Assembly: GCF_000149955.1 (NCBI RefSeq)
Contig: NC_030995.1
Coordinates: 558,001-622,000, forward strand
Source: Fusarium oxysporum f. sp. lycopersici 4287
Taxonomy: Eukaryota; Ascomycota; Sordariomycetes; Hypocreales; Nectriaceae
Length of the DNA stretch: 64,000 nt
Direction: 5' to 3'
Shown here: positions 22,700-33,895 of the stretch, piece after piece
Position numbering within the stretch: the stretch's first letter is position 1
How the letters are laid out: each line of letters opens with the position of its first letter
The notes under the pieces: generated by a model
Seen by the model: the letters and a program-made list of their open reading frames with translations, nothing else
The model's database searches: none
Told to the model about the DNA's origin: nothing
Program-made: the position numbers and the translations under genes

Positions 22700-24667
22700 A
22701 TGAACCCCGCAACTGGGAAGCAAGAACTCTCGTGAGACCTTGAACAAGCGCGTCACCAAAGATATCCTTCACTGACACGAAACCCTAGTTGCAAACGGTG
22801 CCGATACCGAAAGGTAAGTTTATGTCACGATAGATAGATGAAATGGTGCAAAGTTGACAGCACTAGTTGAGATGCACACGTACAGTCCCTTGCATCAATT
22901 GTGCAACGGCTGGCGCAGGCTGCGAGTACGAAAAGATTGACAAGAGACGAAACCCACCATCTTCGGAATACACGATCAGTCTGAGAAATCGAGTTGCGTC
23001 GCTAGAGGCCTTCATCCAGGAACTGAGAGACGCCCCTCCCGCTCGCCGAGATGAAATGCTTGGGTCCCCGGCGTATACACAGGGAGCACCAAATATTCCG
23101 GCTGCAGGGCCGTCTCGGGTCATACAAAATGATACTACAGCACGAGCACTTTTGAAACCAGACGCAGAGGGATCACTGGTCTACCATGGCGCCACCAGCA
23201 TCTTCAACAGTGACCTTCTCTCCACAAGTGAGAGCTATCCAAGCCCAACGCAGAGTCTGTACGCAGAGTCCAACTTTGACCATGTTATGGATCACTTCGG
23301 CATCAAGCTGGAAGATGACACAGTTTTCAAAGCACTGCAGCAGTTCTTTCGCTGGCAGTACCCCCACTTTATGTTCGTTTATCGAGAGGCGTTTCTAAGA
23401 GACCATTTTGGTGAGCGGAAAGGTTGCAAGTACTGGTCATCTGCGCTTCTCTTATCCATTTGCGCATTAGGCCTTCTAATGTCGGAGACTGAGGGAGAGA
23501 GAAACCTGAGTGAACAGTTCTTCCAGGCGGCTGAGAGTATCGTGATGGTATCGGGCCTAAGCCGCCCTTCGATCCCCACAGTGCAGTCCTTTCTATGTTT
23601 GGCATTTTTTGAAATTGGTCGAGGGAACGTATCCAAGGGATGGGCATTCTCAGGTATGGTATGCCAAGCGCTCATATAAAAATGTTGAGTTTAACAAAAG
23701 ACAGGTATCGCGTTCCGTATGGCCCAAGATTTGGGCTTTCAAAGTGATCCTATGAACTGGCTGCCACATGACTCGACCATTGTATCGAGCGAGGATATTG
23801 AGATCCGTCGCAGAATCTATTGGGGCTCATACATATCAGATAAACTAATAAGCTTGGTACTCGGGAGATCCGTGCAACTGGCCTTTGATAGCGCTGAGGT
23901 CGATCTGTTGGAGTTCATAACGTGAGTCATCCCCCATTCCCATCGCTCAAGCTAATTAACGAAATCAGCGATGGGCCTGGTATGGAGTATTGGCGTCCTG
24001 TTGGTTTCGGCGATGACCCAGAAGAGCTTCGAGTCTTATCAAACATACCATATCTCAAAGAGCAGATCCGTCTGTACAGAATTGTTGAGAAAATGATGAC
24101 GACAGTATTCTCTCCACGGACGCCTCGAACGCAGACAGACGTCTTTACACGACAGACGCTGCTTGATAATCTCAACCTGGAGCTTCTGCAGTGGAGGGAC
24201 GCACTGCCCGCTTTTGCGAAGTGGAATAAGTGGTCTACAGGTGTGATAATTACCCCAGCGGTGGCCACCCTCCAGTAAGTCTCTTACAAATAAAGGTACT
24301 TAGCTAACCGTTGCTGTGAAGCCTGCTGTACAGCAGTATTCGTATTGCCTTGAACTACGAGTCTGCTACCACCAGTAACGTTGCCTCGGCTCGAGAAGCT
24401 TCACTTCTGTCTTGCACCACGGCAGCGCAAGATATCCTGGCCCTGGTTCGAATCTACAAAATGCAATATGGGCTCCGTCATGCACCACTAATATTGATTT
24501 ACGCATCCATACAAGCGTCAAGGTCTATTGAGAAGTTTGGTATTCCGGAAGAACAGAGCTACCTGGTTAGTTGCTTAGCTGAGTGCTCTCATACTTGGAG
24601 CATTGCTGGCCAAGTACAGGGTGCAATGCCAGCGGTGAATCTTGACGCTTATCATGACCTGGTATAG
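22700..24667 (+). CDS. Zn2Cys6 transcription factor with fungal-specific domain
   Basis: Six exons (22700-22731, 22789-22813, 22867-23653, 23705-23921, 23969-24274, 24322-24667) close to a 570-residue protein. The DNA-binding domain is split by two introns. Exon 2 gives CKRCRYRK and exon 3 gives LRCTRTVPCINC and onward, so the cysteines follow C-x2-C-x6-C-x5-C-x2-C-x6-C, a complete binuclear zinc cluster. The middle part has the fungal-specific regulatory domain pattern (FRWQYPHFMFVYREAFLRDH, then FRMAQDLGF and EIRRRIYWGSYISDKLISL), as in PF04082 proteins. It should be a nuclear regulator. It is convergent with the glutathione transferase gene only 123 bp away, which hints at a common role but proves nothing. 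No damage is visible. Confidence 0.88.
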
Positions 24668-24790
24668 GAATACGGCGGTTAAGGAAGTTATCTCATTCAC
24701 TAATGCCTCATCGATATGCGGATCTTGAACATCATAAGTGGACAAAGCAATATCATATATATCACTGCTAGTTTCATATTTCAGTGACCG

Positions 24791-25922
24791 TCATCCTTCG
24801 TGATCAGGCCTAAAGCCTCCCCCCTCCTCCAAATCGTGGATCAACACCAGAGGCCCCTTGGGAACAATATCCGGCCCAGTGATACCAAGAACTCTCCGTC
24901 TCGCGTTCGCATAACCGGTCTTGTACTTCTCAAGCCAAGGCTCCGAAGTCTTTCGAAACGCGCCATGAGTTCTGAAGCTATTGTCCCAGTAAAGCCTCCT
25001 CAGCCAAAGATGCAAATTCGGATAGTGATCCCTGATGGTTCCAAGGTTGCACATGAAAATAGGGACGTACCCAACGTCGAAACGGAGGATGGTTGGGAAC
25101 AGACGGATGTCAGCCTCAGTGATGGTCTTGCCGAGAAGAAAGGGTCCGTTGTCGAGGATTTTCTCCAGTCGATCGAGTGACTTGAAGACCTTTACGACGT
25201 TTTCTTCATATGCAGCTTGAGACGTTGCAAAGCCGGTCTTGTAGACTCCGTTGTTGACAGTGTCGTAGACCCATTCATTGATCTCATCAATCTTATCTCT
25301 CAAGCGCTCTGGGTAGAGTTCTCGTCCAGGTTTGTGACTTTCACGATCTTCCTTGGGAAGAAGGTGGTCGAACTCTGTGTAGAGCATCCGAATGATGTCG
25401 CTCGACTCGTTGTTCACCATGGTGTGGGTCTTCTTATCCCAGAGGACGGGCACGGTGTATCGACCCTCATAATTTGGGTTGGCCTTGAGATAAAGTTGCT
25501 TCAACGTCTCGAATCCATAAATCGGGTCCTTAGGCAGGACACCATACTTGGCTGCTTCTGGGCTGTCATCGAAAAACCAACCATCTTTGCCCATAGTGAG
25601 CGAGCAGATGTACAAGTCGATTATATTCTCGAGTTTCTTGAGGCTTCTCACGATCATGGCGCGATGAGACTATATCTGTCAGTGATGGTATGGGCTTAGC
25701 CGCAGTAGTGACCTACCCATGGACATCCTGGGCTCAGATAAAGAGCATAGCGGTCTTTCTCGGCCGGGAACTGAGAATCTGGCTCCTGTGATACGAAGCT
25801 GCGAAAGGCACTGTCAGGCCGAATGAAAGAGCCGTCCTTGTTTGGCTTGAGCCTGATCTCGTCCGGCTTGGATGAAGTTAGGCTCTTGCTATGATAACAC
25901 GAAGGCTTACCAGGTCACCCAT
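24791..25922 (-). CDS. Glutathionyl-hydroquinone reductase / ECM4-type (xi/omega) glutathione transferase
   Basis: Three exons (25922-25911, 25866-25717, 25669-24791) give 346 residues. The first exon codes only MGDL. The active-site motif SPGCPWSHRAM spans the second intron and contains the catalytic cysteine in the CPWSHR context of ECM4-like enzymes, which reduce glutathionyl-quinones and glutathione adducts. The substrate loop PILW-like VPVLWDKKTHTMVNNESSDI and the C-terminal helical domain (GPFLLGKTITEADIRLFPTI) are intact, and the length fits the family (about 320-370). It is probably a cytosolic detoxification or redox enzyme. Its stop lies close to that of the convergent Zn2Cys6 regulator. 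Confidence 0.88.
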
Positions 25923-26326
25923 ATTTCTAATACTTAATAGAGAAGAGGTTGTAGAGGAAAATTAAATAGAGGAGAAAGAACGAATAATTATATGCTTTGA
26001 TAGGAGATGTGCCGTATATGGTCTGAAACTCAAGATACACAAAGATTGAGGTGTCATGCCAACTCTTTTGTCGAAAATGGGTGCGCGAGCAGGTATTAAG
26101 TCTTGCCAGGCTTGATATAAGCAAATAATGCCATGATATCTAATCGAGCAAACATGATTGATAATCACGTCACCAAACTCGGCAGCTTATGGTGACAACC
26201 GCGCGGCAAACCGGGCAACTATAAGTAGTGGGGCCAGAATACGGTAGCAACCACCAAGCAAGCAAGCATCATCTTCAAGCAACCTTTTGTTATTATGTTT
26301 TTATTTTATTTTATATACTTGCTAGT

Positions 26327-26394
26327 AGCCTAAGGGCTATTAAATTTATACTAAATCATACTAAGTTTACCTAAGACCTTTCATTACTTAGGAT
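26327..26394 (-). repeat. Short AT-rich MITE-like element, copy 1
   Basis: The right end tttacctaagacctttcatt then acttaggat matches the reverse complement of the element at 40585-40665. The left end gcctaag is degenerate. Confidence 0.55.
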
Positions 26395-26424
26395 GGAGAT
26401 CCTAAGTCTTTCCGTCCTATCTTT

Positions 26425-26688
26425 TTAATTGAACAAATTCAAGTCTGAGCTGGAAATGTCCGGCGAACTCTCCGATCCTTCTCTCTTGATAGTTGACGGT
26501 GGTACACAAGGCACAATCTTGTCGGGGTAGCAAATGTCGCAGGACTCATCACCATCGCACCTCCGTGCCAACGGTGTACGCGGTTGAGGCATTATTCCAG
26601 CCACTGGTTCGCAAGCCAGAACCCGGAAATGACCGAGATCATCATCGCCGAGTGACAGAATATCAAACATGTCAAAAGCAGTTACCAT
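26425..26688 (-). CDS. Doubtful unknown acidic frame
   Basis: An 87-codon frame (MVTAFDMFDILSLGDDDLGH at the start, CDGDESCDICYPDK in the middle) that stays open upstream to about 26775. Its composition is coding-like, but there is no family, and it overlaps the 5' end of the regulator fragment on the other strand. It could be a last exon of an unrecognised gene or chance. Confidence 0.2.
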   Translation of the reverse strand: MVTAFDMFDILSLGDDDLGHFRVLACEPVAGIMPQPRTPLARRCDGDESCDICYPDKIVPCVPPSTIKREGSESSPDISSSDLNLFN

Positions 26689-26733
26689 TCCGCCACTGGT
26701 GACTTCATCGTTAGTGTTACTTACGACCCATGA

Positions 26734-27909
26734 GGTGCCGATGTCTCCTCTTTTGACTTCTGTGCAGATGAAAGACCAGAATCAAATGACGATCAGAGTC
26801 TCGAGAGATATAGTGATGGCCTCGGCCTCTCACCAGGCAAAGAATCTGCCATCCCCTTGATAGGTAAGATCATGTCAAATGACCGTCCTTCTGCACATCT
26901 GGATCAGGCAACAAGGACAATGCTTGCCTTGAAGTACCGTTTCGAGATGGAGGGGCTCCGGTCACACGGCGGGTCTAAAGACACTTCGACTTTACAAAGC
27001 CAACGAACTGTTGGTTTTCTATACTGGCTCCTTGTAATGTTTGATACTGTTGTCTCGCCACTGAATAAACGGCCTGTTGTTATAGCCGATGAGCACTGCA
27101 TGGCAGGTTTCATACAAAACACGGAGAATGTACCTTGCCAATGGAGACTCCATATGTTTCTGAAGGACGACTCCGAAATGCCACAATCTCTCCGCTGGCC
27201 TTGCTCAGAAATAGTTGCCTCGAGAGCGATAATCAAAGCAGCTCCCATCAAGTTTTTACTTTATCGCCAACTATCCTACATCCAGAACGCTCTGCGGAAG
27301 AGGTCGAGCACTCATAATATCATCAATGTTGCAAAAGGAGCAATTACTGTTTGTCGATACTGGGACATGACGTACGCCTCATTTTTCCAAGGCTTGTTAC
27401 GAGGCTATGATAGAGTTTCCCCAAAGCTTAGAAGCTGGGTTGTGTGCATTTTCACAGCCTGGAACCTCGGTACACTGGTTCTCGCGGACTTGTTAGAGCT
27501 AGTGCATGAGAAGGCAACTACTGGCGGCACAAACAGCTATATGGATATCAGACTGAGCAGTGCAATTAATCTTGCTGAACTCGCCAGTGCTGTCGTTCCA
27601 CATAAGACTAGCCATATCAAACAACTTCCAAAATGTCATGCCGCAGTTCAAGAGAGTCCACTCTTGACAGATCCTTGCACGTCAATTCTGGTGGAAGCGT
27701 TTACGAGAGCCTCTCTTTATCACCTGTCAACTATTTGTGAGCTTAAAAAGCATGAGTGGTTCGATGTTGAAATGGAAAGTTTTTGGCAGAGTTTGCAGTG
27801 GTTTGAAAGTTGTGTCAGGGCGTTGACGTGTCTTTCAAAGAGATCGAAACTTGCACAATCTATTGCAGAAATTTTGTTACCGACACTTCGGGATCTACAG
27901 AGTCCATAG
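26734..27909 (+). pseudogene. AlcR-like fungal transcription factor, N-terminal DNA-binding part missing
   Basis: The frame is open from about 26734, with the first ATG at 26872, to TAG at 27909, giving up to about 390 residues. The segment RTVGFLYWLLVMFDTVVSPL with NKRPVVIADEHC is characteristic of the C-terminal part of AlcR-like C6 regulators found in many Fusarium genomes. No zinc-cluster cysteines can be found upstream on this strand, where the normal N-terminal third should be. The remaining part has no stops or shifts. It is therefore either a 5'-truncated relic or a gene whose first exons I cannot see. Its function would have been gene regulation. The AlcR link is by recall, moderate. 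Confidence 0.5.
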
Positions 27910-29119
27910 ATCATACACCTAAACATTCTGCGAGTGTTGAGGTTGATATTGATGAAGGATGTTCATGGCATTTGCTTGACCAACTATTTTATGCAGATAG
28001 CTTTTAGGAATCTACAATTTGTGACATGTGTAGACAGGGCACTTGACGGGATGATCAATTAAAAATGGTGCAAATATAGCAAGTCAGAGGTCAACCCCGT
28101 ATAGCTTCTTTACCGTCTCGGGGTGTATTACCAATCATCATAGCTTCACACAAGACAAAAATTCATTCAGTCAGTAGTTGAGTAGCAGGGATATTAACCT
28201 TTTAACCTTAGTCGGCGCTGAACTCTACTTGGCCCGGTGTCGGGGCATTTGATTGGCCTTCGCGTAAAAGCAATGAAACAGTCTTCCTTTTTCCCGCTAC
28301 GCTACTGAATCCTTCGGCGTTGCGCCTCAGCCTTGACGCGTAAAAGGGAGGCTTAGCTGGATCATACGCAAATCCCAATAAACTGGAACTTTCACATAAC
28401 GATGCGTCTTTTTTTACTAACCATCGGTCCACTATTTACCGTCGATCGTGGCAGGTTGACGAATATCGTCATAAGGGACATCTTAATAAAGAAGACCAAG
28501 TTAAGCTTAATGGCCTGCCGTGAATCTCACGACTTGTTTGTATACTTGGACTTGTTTGAAAGCCCAGAAACACCATGGCCTTTTCTATCTGCCTGTTTCT
28601 TATCCCTAGCATGACATGAGCATGTGTTGGGTGTTTGATGCTCATCGGCTTCTTAACCGAGCTGTGGACCTTGCGTTAGGTAACATTTTAACGGCCAATT
28701 GCCAGAGCTTAGACAGGTCTAGAACATTTCCCTCTTCGAAGAAACGGAAATTAGGCTTCTCGTATACTTCGGTAGTTTCCTATTCTAGCCGGAATTTGTG
28801 CTTAGACAGTAAGAATCGTGGCCATCATACGATAGATGCATCGCAATTGGCCAAATAGTATCTGAGTGACAGCGATGCGTCCACTTGATTACGTTGATCA
28901 ACGTTTCGGCTATTCCTACTTACATGCAGGGGACGTAGCATCGGGCCTTCATAGATCAGTAGGGCTACGAATCATGCCGTAACCCCTGGGAGTGAGATCC
29001 AGTCTCGGTGTTGTCTTTAAATCGTTGAGCTCGCTGTAGTCACGTCATGTTTAACTTGTTGGTTCTTCGTTTCTTTTGAAATGGGTCTTCAATTCTGTGG
29101 TGCTCAAAATGGTGTGAAG
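27910..29119. other. Intergenic region, no gene supported
   Basis: Small frames on both strands (for example 28208-28432 minus, 28402-28614 plus) show no family resemblance. The end of the region is the promoter of the glycosyltransferase gene. Confidence 0.35.
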
Positions 29120-30442
29120 ATGGGACTGTTGAGCGCCCCCAGGCGGGCTATATGGATCTGCTCAGTTGTTAGCCTCACTGCATTTCTTATCTTCTTCTGC
29201 TTTCCCGTCTCTTCCTTTTATCCGTTGTAAGTACACACTGGCCACTCCGTTGCATGGTAAAGACTTCCGCTGGCGATGCTAACGACAATGTATTACATAG
29301 GAAACCCACAGTCTCTCCATCCAACCCCCCCTCTCCTCCTCCTCCAGCTCCTCAAACCACGGATACCTTCAGTGCCAACTGTCATAAGAAATCTCGACCG
29401 GAAGCCTATAAACAACATGGCAATGGAACCGAGAGCTTGGCTCTGCCGAAGCTAATGGTGGAGTTATGGAAACCTCTGGTACATCCTATCACAGAGAGAG
29501 TATTCGTCACCGACAAGGGAGAACGTTTCGAGGTACCAATCGACCAAGTGCGATGGAAGAAGCCATTAGGGAAACGGGTCGTTATCGTTGATACTGATAC
29601 TCGGCTTGATGGTAAAACTGAGAACACAATGTTAAATGAATGCCCCTTGGACTTCACAACACTACCCGGGCGGACTGGAGGACACTTGAACCATTATATA
29701 TACGGTACGTCTTGTCAACTCTATCTGATGCTCTGCTGTTACTGACGGTTTAGCTATGATTCACGGTTACGATTACCGACTCGTCCGTGCAGCCGATTAT
29801 CCCAATCGACACGGAACTTGGGTAAAGCCTGCCATCACCAAAGAGGCTCTCAAGACCCATGACTTCGTCATCTCGCTAGACTCAGACGCCGTCTTTACTC
29901 ATCTCGACCTTCCACTCGAATGGCTCATGAACCTCTGGGATTACCGCCCAGAAACCCTAGTCGCCATGGCTTACGACCTTGACTGGGAACAAGACTACGA
30001 TCCCCAAGGAAACCTCATCCTAAACACGGGCTTCGTCATCGCACAAGCAAGTCAGCGTACCCAACATATGTTTCAACGATGGGAAGATTGCCCACGGAGT
30101 ATACCTGGCTGCGATCATTGGAACTTCAAGTGGGCACATGAACAGAGCGCTTTCTCGTACTATATCCGATACGAGTTCAACAGAACACATGATGTAAAAA
30201 GCATCCCGTGCAATCAGGCCAACGGTAATGAGTTTACACTCGATGGAAATGGCGAGTGCAAGGGCGTTTTTGTGAGCCATAATTGGAAACATAAGCACAA
30301 GACGCCCGAGTTGTTGAGCAGGAGCATCATGACTTCGCTGGCTCGTCGGGTACATGGGCAGTTTCACCATGATATTAAAGACTTATATATAGATGCCTCG
30401 AAGGAGACATATCCAATCGCCGATGGGCTACCTAAGCAATGA
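29120..30442 (+). CDS. Type II membrane glycosyltransferase (GT-A fold, GMA12/MNN10-like)
   Basis: Three exons (29120-29226, 29301-29704, 29754-30442) give 399 residues. Exon 1 encodes a short cytoplasmic end and a signal anchor (about residues 11-33, with SVVSLTAFLIFFCFPVSSF), so it should sit in the Golgi with its catalytic part in the lumen. A proline-rich stem follows. The catalytic part has VVIVDTDTRLDG, HGYDYRLVRAADY, and FVISLDSDAVFTHLDLPLEW, where DSD is the likely metal- and sugar-nucleotide-binding DxD. It also has GNLILNTGFVIAQ and HEQSAFSYYIR, as in fungal alpha-galactosyl- or mannosyltransferase-like proteins. Donor and acceptor cannot be told. The start was chosen because it supplies the membrane anchor and the splice phases close. 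Confidence 0.72.
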
Positions 30443-31256
30443 TTTGAGGAAGGAAAGATAATTTAAATTTAGACTATAGAGCTTTGAGATATTTCTAAGA
30501 CTAATAACTCTAATAAGGCCCATCTGCCTTGTTTACCACCAATGCTGGCAGTTATCTCAAGCCAAAAAGAAATAAGGTATTCTAGAAGTTCTGGATGTTA
30601 TCTTATCTTATCTTATCTCCGTTGTCACCCTCGAACTGAACCACTACTTGACTACCCTAGAAGGCCCGCAAGTAACGCTGCTTTGTGGACTTTATCAATA
30701 GAGGCCCGATTACTCAAATACGTACCATCGGATTGTCATCATTACCATGATTCGTTCCTGCGTCATGAACTGTACCAAGGTTCAGAGTCACAAGATGCTC
30801 GGGTCGACTGAAGAAGCCTGTGCTGTCTAACCGGATTTGGTATGTCGAGCCTAACGAGCTGAATGGAGGGCGATGCATTAGTACAGTTATTATGCACCGT
30901 CCCTTTGTGTAAGAAAGGTAACCCAAATTGGATAAAATGGTGTGTCTGTGTTGCCTACCACGATCGACCTATAGAAGTTAGAGTTAGATGTGTTGTTTGG
31001 ATCACAGATACCGGGGGAATAGGCAGGTCTACGAGCAATTTATGGGCATGAGTCCAACTCTTGGGAATGAAGGACTTATTTAAATAGCAGTAGCTCGGTT
31101 CACATTTGGTACTTTATCATATCAAGTTTTCTGTGGCGATTGTAAGCTCTCAGACACCGAGATCAACTACAAATCACACAACTGGGTCTCAATTTAGACA
31201 GTCCTTCAACATACACACGCCTGATATCAACCAAGTAAAGCCCCAGTCCATCAACA
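30443..31256. other. Intergenic region, no gene supported
   Basis: It contains the 3' flank of the glycosyltransferase gene, a short TTATC run near 30600 and the promoter of the SDR gene. No coding frame is supported. Confidence 0.4.
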
Positions 31257-32187
31257 ATGGCTTCATTTGACGGCAAGACGGTATATATATTAAGATCTCT
31301 CCCCTTTTGACATCAAGGCACCTAACCTGAGTTTTGAAGATTGCCATTACAGGTGCAGCATCCGGTATTGGCCTCGCAGTTGCTAAGCTCCTAGCAAGTC
31401 GTCGTGCCCAACTCTCGCTCGCCGACATGAACAAAGCCGGCCTTGAGGCTGCTCTCAAGTCTCTTCCTGGTGATGGACACATCATCACACAAGTCGATGT
31501 GCGTGACAGCCAAGAAGTAAATGCATGGATCGAGAAGACGGTTTCTGTCTTTGGCAAGCTTAACGGCGCTGTTAATATGGCCGGCGTTTTCACACACGGC
31601 ACATGTCTTCGCGATGAGACTGATGATAAGTGGGACTTCATCATGGGAGTAAATGCTCGCGGTGTTTTCAATTGTTTGAGAGCAGAGCTACATCATATCA
31701 AGTCTGGAGGAAGCATTGTAGGTGTCGATCAATCTCTTCACCGGGATGGGAGAGCTTATGCGTGTGCAGGTATCGGCAGCTAGCGTTGATGGCCAAGCTG
31801 GCTTTGCTAATGCTTCTGTATATTGTGCAAGCAAGCATGCTGTCATTGGCATGTCTCGATCTGCCGCAAAAGAGAACGAGAATATTCGCATCAACTGTGT
31901 TGCACCAGGTACGTCTCATTCCATTAGGCTAGGAGAAAATCACCCAAGCTTCACACACCAAACTACCGTAGGTCTGACTACTATTATCATGACTAGGCAG
32001 TGTTCGAACACCCATGATGGAAGGTGAGGGAATGGCTAAAGCAGTAGAAGCAGAAGTTGCGCTGCAGGTTCAAAAGCGTCCTGCTGAGCCTCACGAAATT
32101 GCGAATGTTATCGCTTTTCTCCTCGGTGAAGAAGCCAGTTTCGTCACTGGAGCTGTTTATAACGTTGATGGAGGTTGGATCTGTTAG
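31257..32187 (+). CDS. Short-chain dehydrogenase/reductase (classical SDR)
   Basis: Four exons (31257-31280, 31340-31717, 31770-31908, 31997-32187) close to 243 residues. The cofactor motif is TGAASGIG near residue 12. The next beta strand ends with SLADMN, where the aspartate favours NAD. NMAG replaces the usual NNAG. The catalytic serine is probably in GGSIVSAASVDG, and the YCASK motif supplies Tyr and Lys. The end, ASFVTGAVYNVDGGW, is typical of FabG-like enzymes. The last intron acceptor was placed at 31996, because that gives GSVRTPM in frame. It should be a soluble NAD(P)-dependent alcohol or keto reductase. The substrate is unknown. The next gene follows on the same strand 298 bp later. 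Confidence 0.87.
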
Positions 32188-32485
32188 TCGGACGTTATCC
32201 CGAGCACTTCGGCATGGACCGGCAAGTAGCCGATAAGGATGGAGAACACCCACTTCATGGTAGCATCGGATTGAGCTAGTCCGACCAACAGTCTCTAAAA
32301 CTTTCCAGATTTGGTAAAAATAGTGAGTGGGGGTGCAATTGGTTGTAATTCATGATCAGGCGGACATTACAAGATAGTACTTATCTACAGGATTCCAACG
32401 GTCCAGCTCCTCAAGCGATTCAAATTCTTTGACTCTTTCGAAGTTTCAAGATCAGGATATAAACCGTCTCCATCTCTGAGAAATA

Positions 32486-33301
32486 ATGACCGTAAAAAGC
32501 CGACTTCAGCAACCTGTACGGGTCGCCATTTTGGATTGCGACTATGTTGTGCCGAAGGTCGCCGAGACTTGGGGACCAACGTATAGCAGCATCTTTGCCC
32601 ATCGGCTGCAAGCTGTCAATAAAACTCTAGTGTCTGATAAAATTCTGGAGATTTCTGCATTCGATATTATCAAAGACGAATATCCCAATCCAAACGACTT
32701 CGACGCCTTCCTCATCACTGGATCTATCAAAGGAGTTTATGATAAGGATACCTGGATCGCCAGATTGAAATCTTTTATTCAAGAAACCTACCAATATTAT
32801 CAGCATATACGATTATTCGGAGCTTGCTTTGGGCACCAGATCATCTCTGAAGTCCTGCTTGAAAGATACGGAGTCATTGTCGAGAAGGATCCAAAGGGCT
32901 ATGAAGTCGGCATCCACAAAGTCGCCCTGAATCCAGAATTCGCAGCTCATTTCAGTCATGTTCTGAGCCTCCCTGACGGGGATGGATTACGGATGCAATT
33001 CGCACATGGCGACCATGTTCGGTTCAAGACATCTTGGCCCGAGTCGTGGATGTCGATAGGAAGCACGCCGCATTGCACCGTGCAGGGTATTTATCAGCCG
33101 GGACGTGTTTTGACATTTCAAGGTCATTTTGAATTTGACGAGGAGATTTCAACGGAAACGATTAAATATTTCTTTACACCTGAACGAGGCTTTATGCCTG
33201 AGCAGACCCAAGCTGCTCTGGATCAGATTCGAGGAAAGGATGATTCCGAGGAGGCTGCAAAAGTATTACATGTCTTTCTTACAGGAAGCAATGATGAATA
33301 G
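32486..33301 (+). CDS. Class I glutamine amidotransferase-like protein
   Basis: Intronless, 271 residues. The fold of GMP-synthase-like type I amidotransferases is recognisable: VRVAILDCDYV at the start, FDAFLITGSIKGVYD, then RLFGACFGHQIISEVLLERY with the nucleophilic cysteine in the GACFGH elbow, and TFQGHFEFDEEI with the histidine and glutamate of the triad near residue 213. No synthetase domain is attached. In fungi such free-standing proteins are of uncertain function and may be gamma-glutamyl peptidases or amidases. It is intact and probably cytosolic. Confidence 0.85.
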   Translation: MTVKSRLQQPVRVAILDCDYVVPKVAETWGPTYSSIFAHRLQAVNKTLVSDKILEISAFDIIKDEYPNPNDFDAFLITGSIKGVYDKDTWIARLKSFIQETYQYYQHIRLFGACFGHQIISEVLLERYGVIVEKDPKGYEVGIHKVALNPEFAAHFSHVLSLPDGDGLRMQFAHGDHVRFKTSWPESWMSIGSTPHCTVQGIYQPGRVLTFQGHFEFDEEISTETIKYFFTPERGFMPEQTQAALDQIRGKDDSEEAAKVLHVFLTGSNDE

Positions 33302-33895
33302 GAGGTATTTCCGATCTTTAGGTAATCTGAATTTGCCTGTTAATTATGCCTGAAATGTCAACAGCGAAGATCAAGGAAACGGATGAAAGACTTACCATTG
33401 TTTTACATTTCAAGGCAGCTCAACCACTTATATATATATCTAGTATAATTCTCCAGTGGTGTTTCAACTCGATATGCCTCTTTGTAAGTAAGCAGTCTTG
33501 ATTTTCTTGGAACCTGAATTGAGATATCTTATTCAATGATGTTGCTAGGGGCTTCGGGGGTCTCAAAATAATCAAGAGACCGGGCTTGGTTACTCCTGTC
33601 TCGTACCGCACAGTGGAATTAATAACTATATCTATTACTTCAAGAATTTGCTGCTCATATTAGTGTCATCGATTGTCTTGGCTGATCTCTCTCCCTGCCT
33701 TATCTAAATTAAGCTTTTAGAGTTGGGTGGCTTAGCGTCATGCGCCCCAGAATGAGGCGCAATTCGACCAAGGAATTTCAAGGCAGAGTGCCAGGCTAAT
33801 GATTCGTTTTCATCCTTAAATCAATCGACTCTGCTCAATCTTCTACTGGTTCCTACTCGCCACTGCTTCAACTTTGAGTGTTCAACGGTTTTTCG
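33302..33895. other. Intergenic region, no gene supported
   Basis: 3' flank of the amidotransferase gene and promoter of the GRDP-like gene. A 9-bp TATATATAT run lies at about 33430. No coding frame is supported. Confidence 0.4.

Larger units (their letters stand above)
25923..26733. other. Intergenic region with a small MITE-like element
   Basis: It holds the promoter of the glutathione transferase gene, a TTTTA-rich stretch near 26290-26315 and a short repeat element (26327-26394). A minus-strand frame at 26425-26688 is listed separately. Confidence 0.4.
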
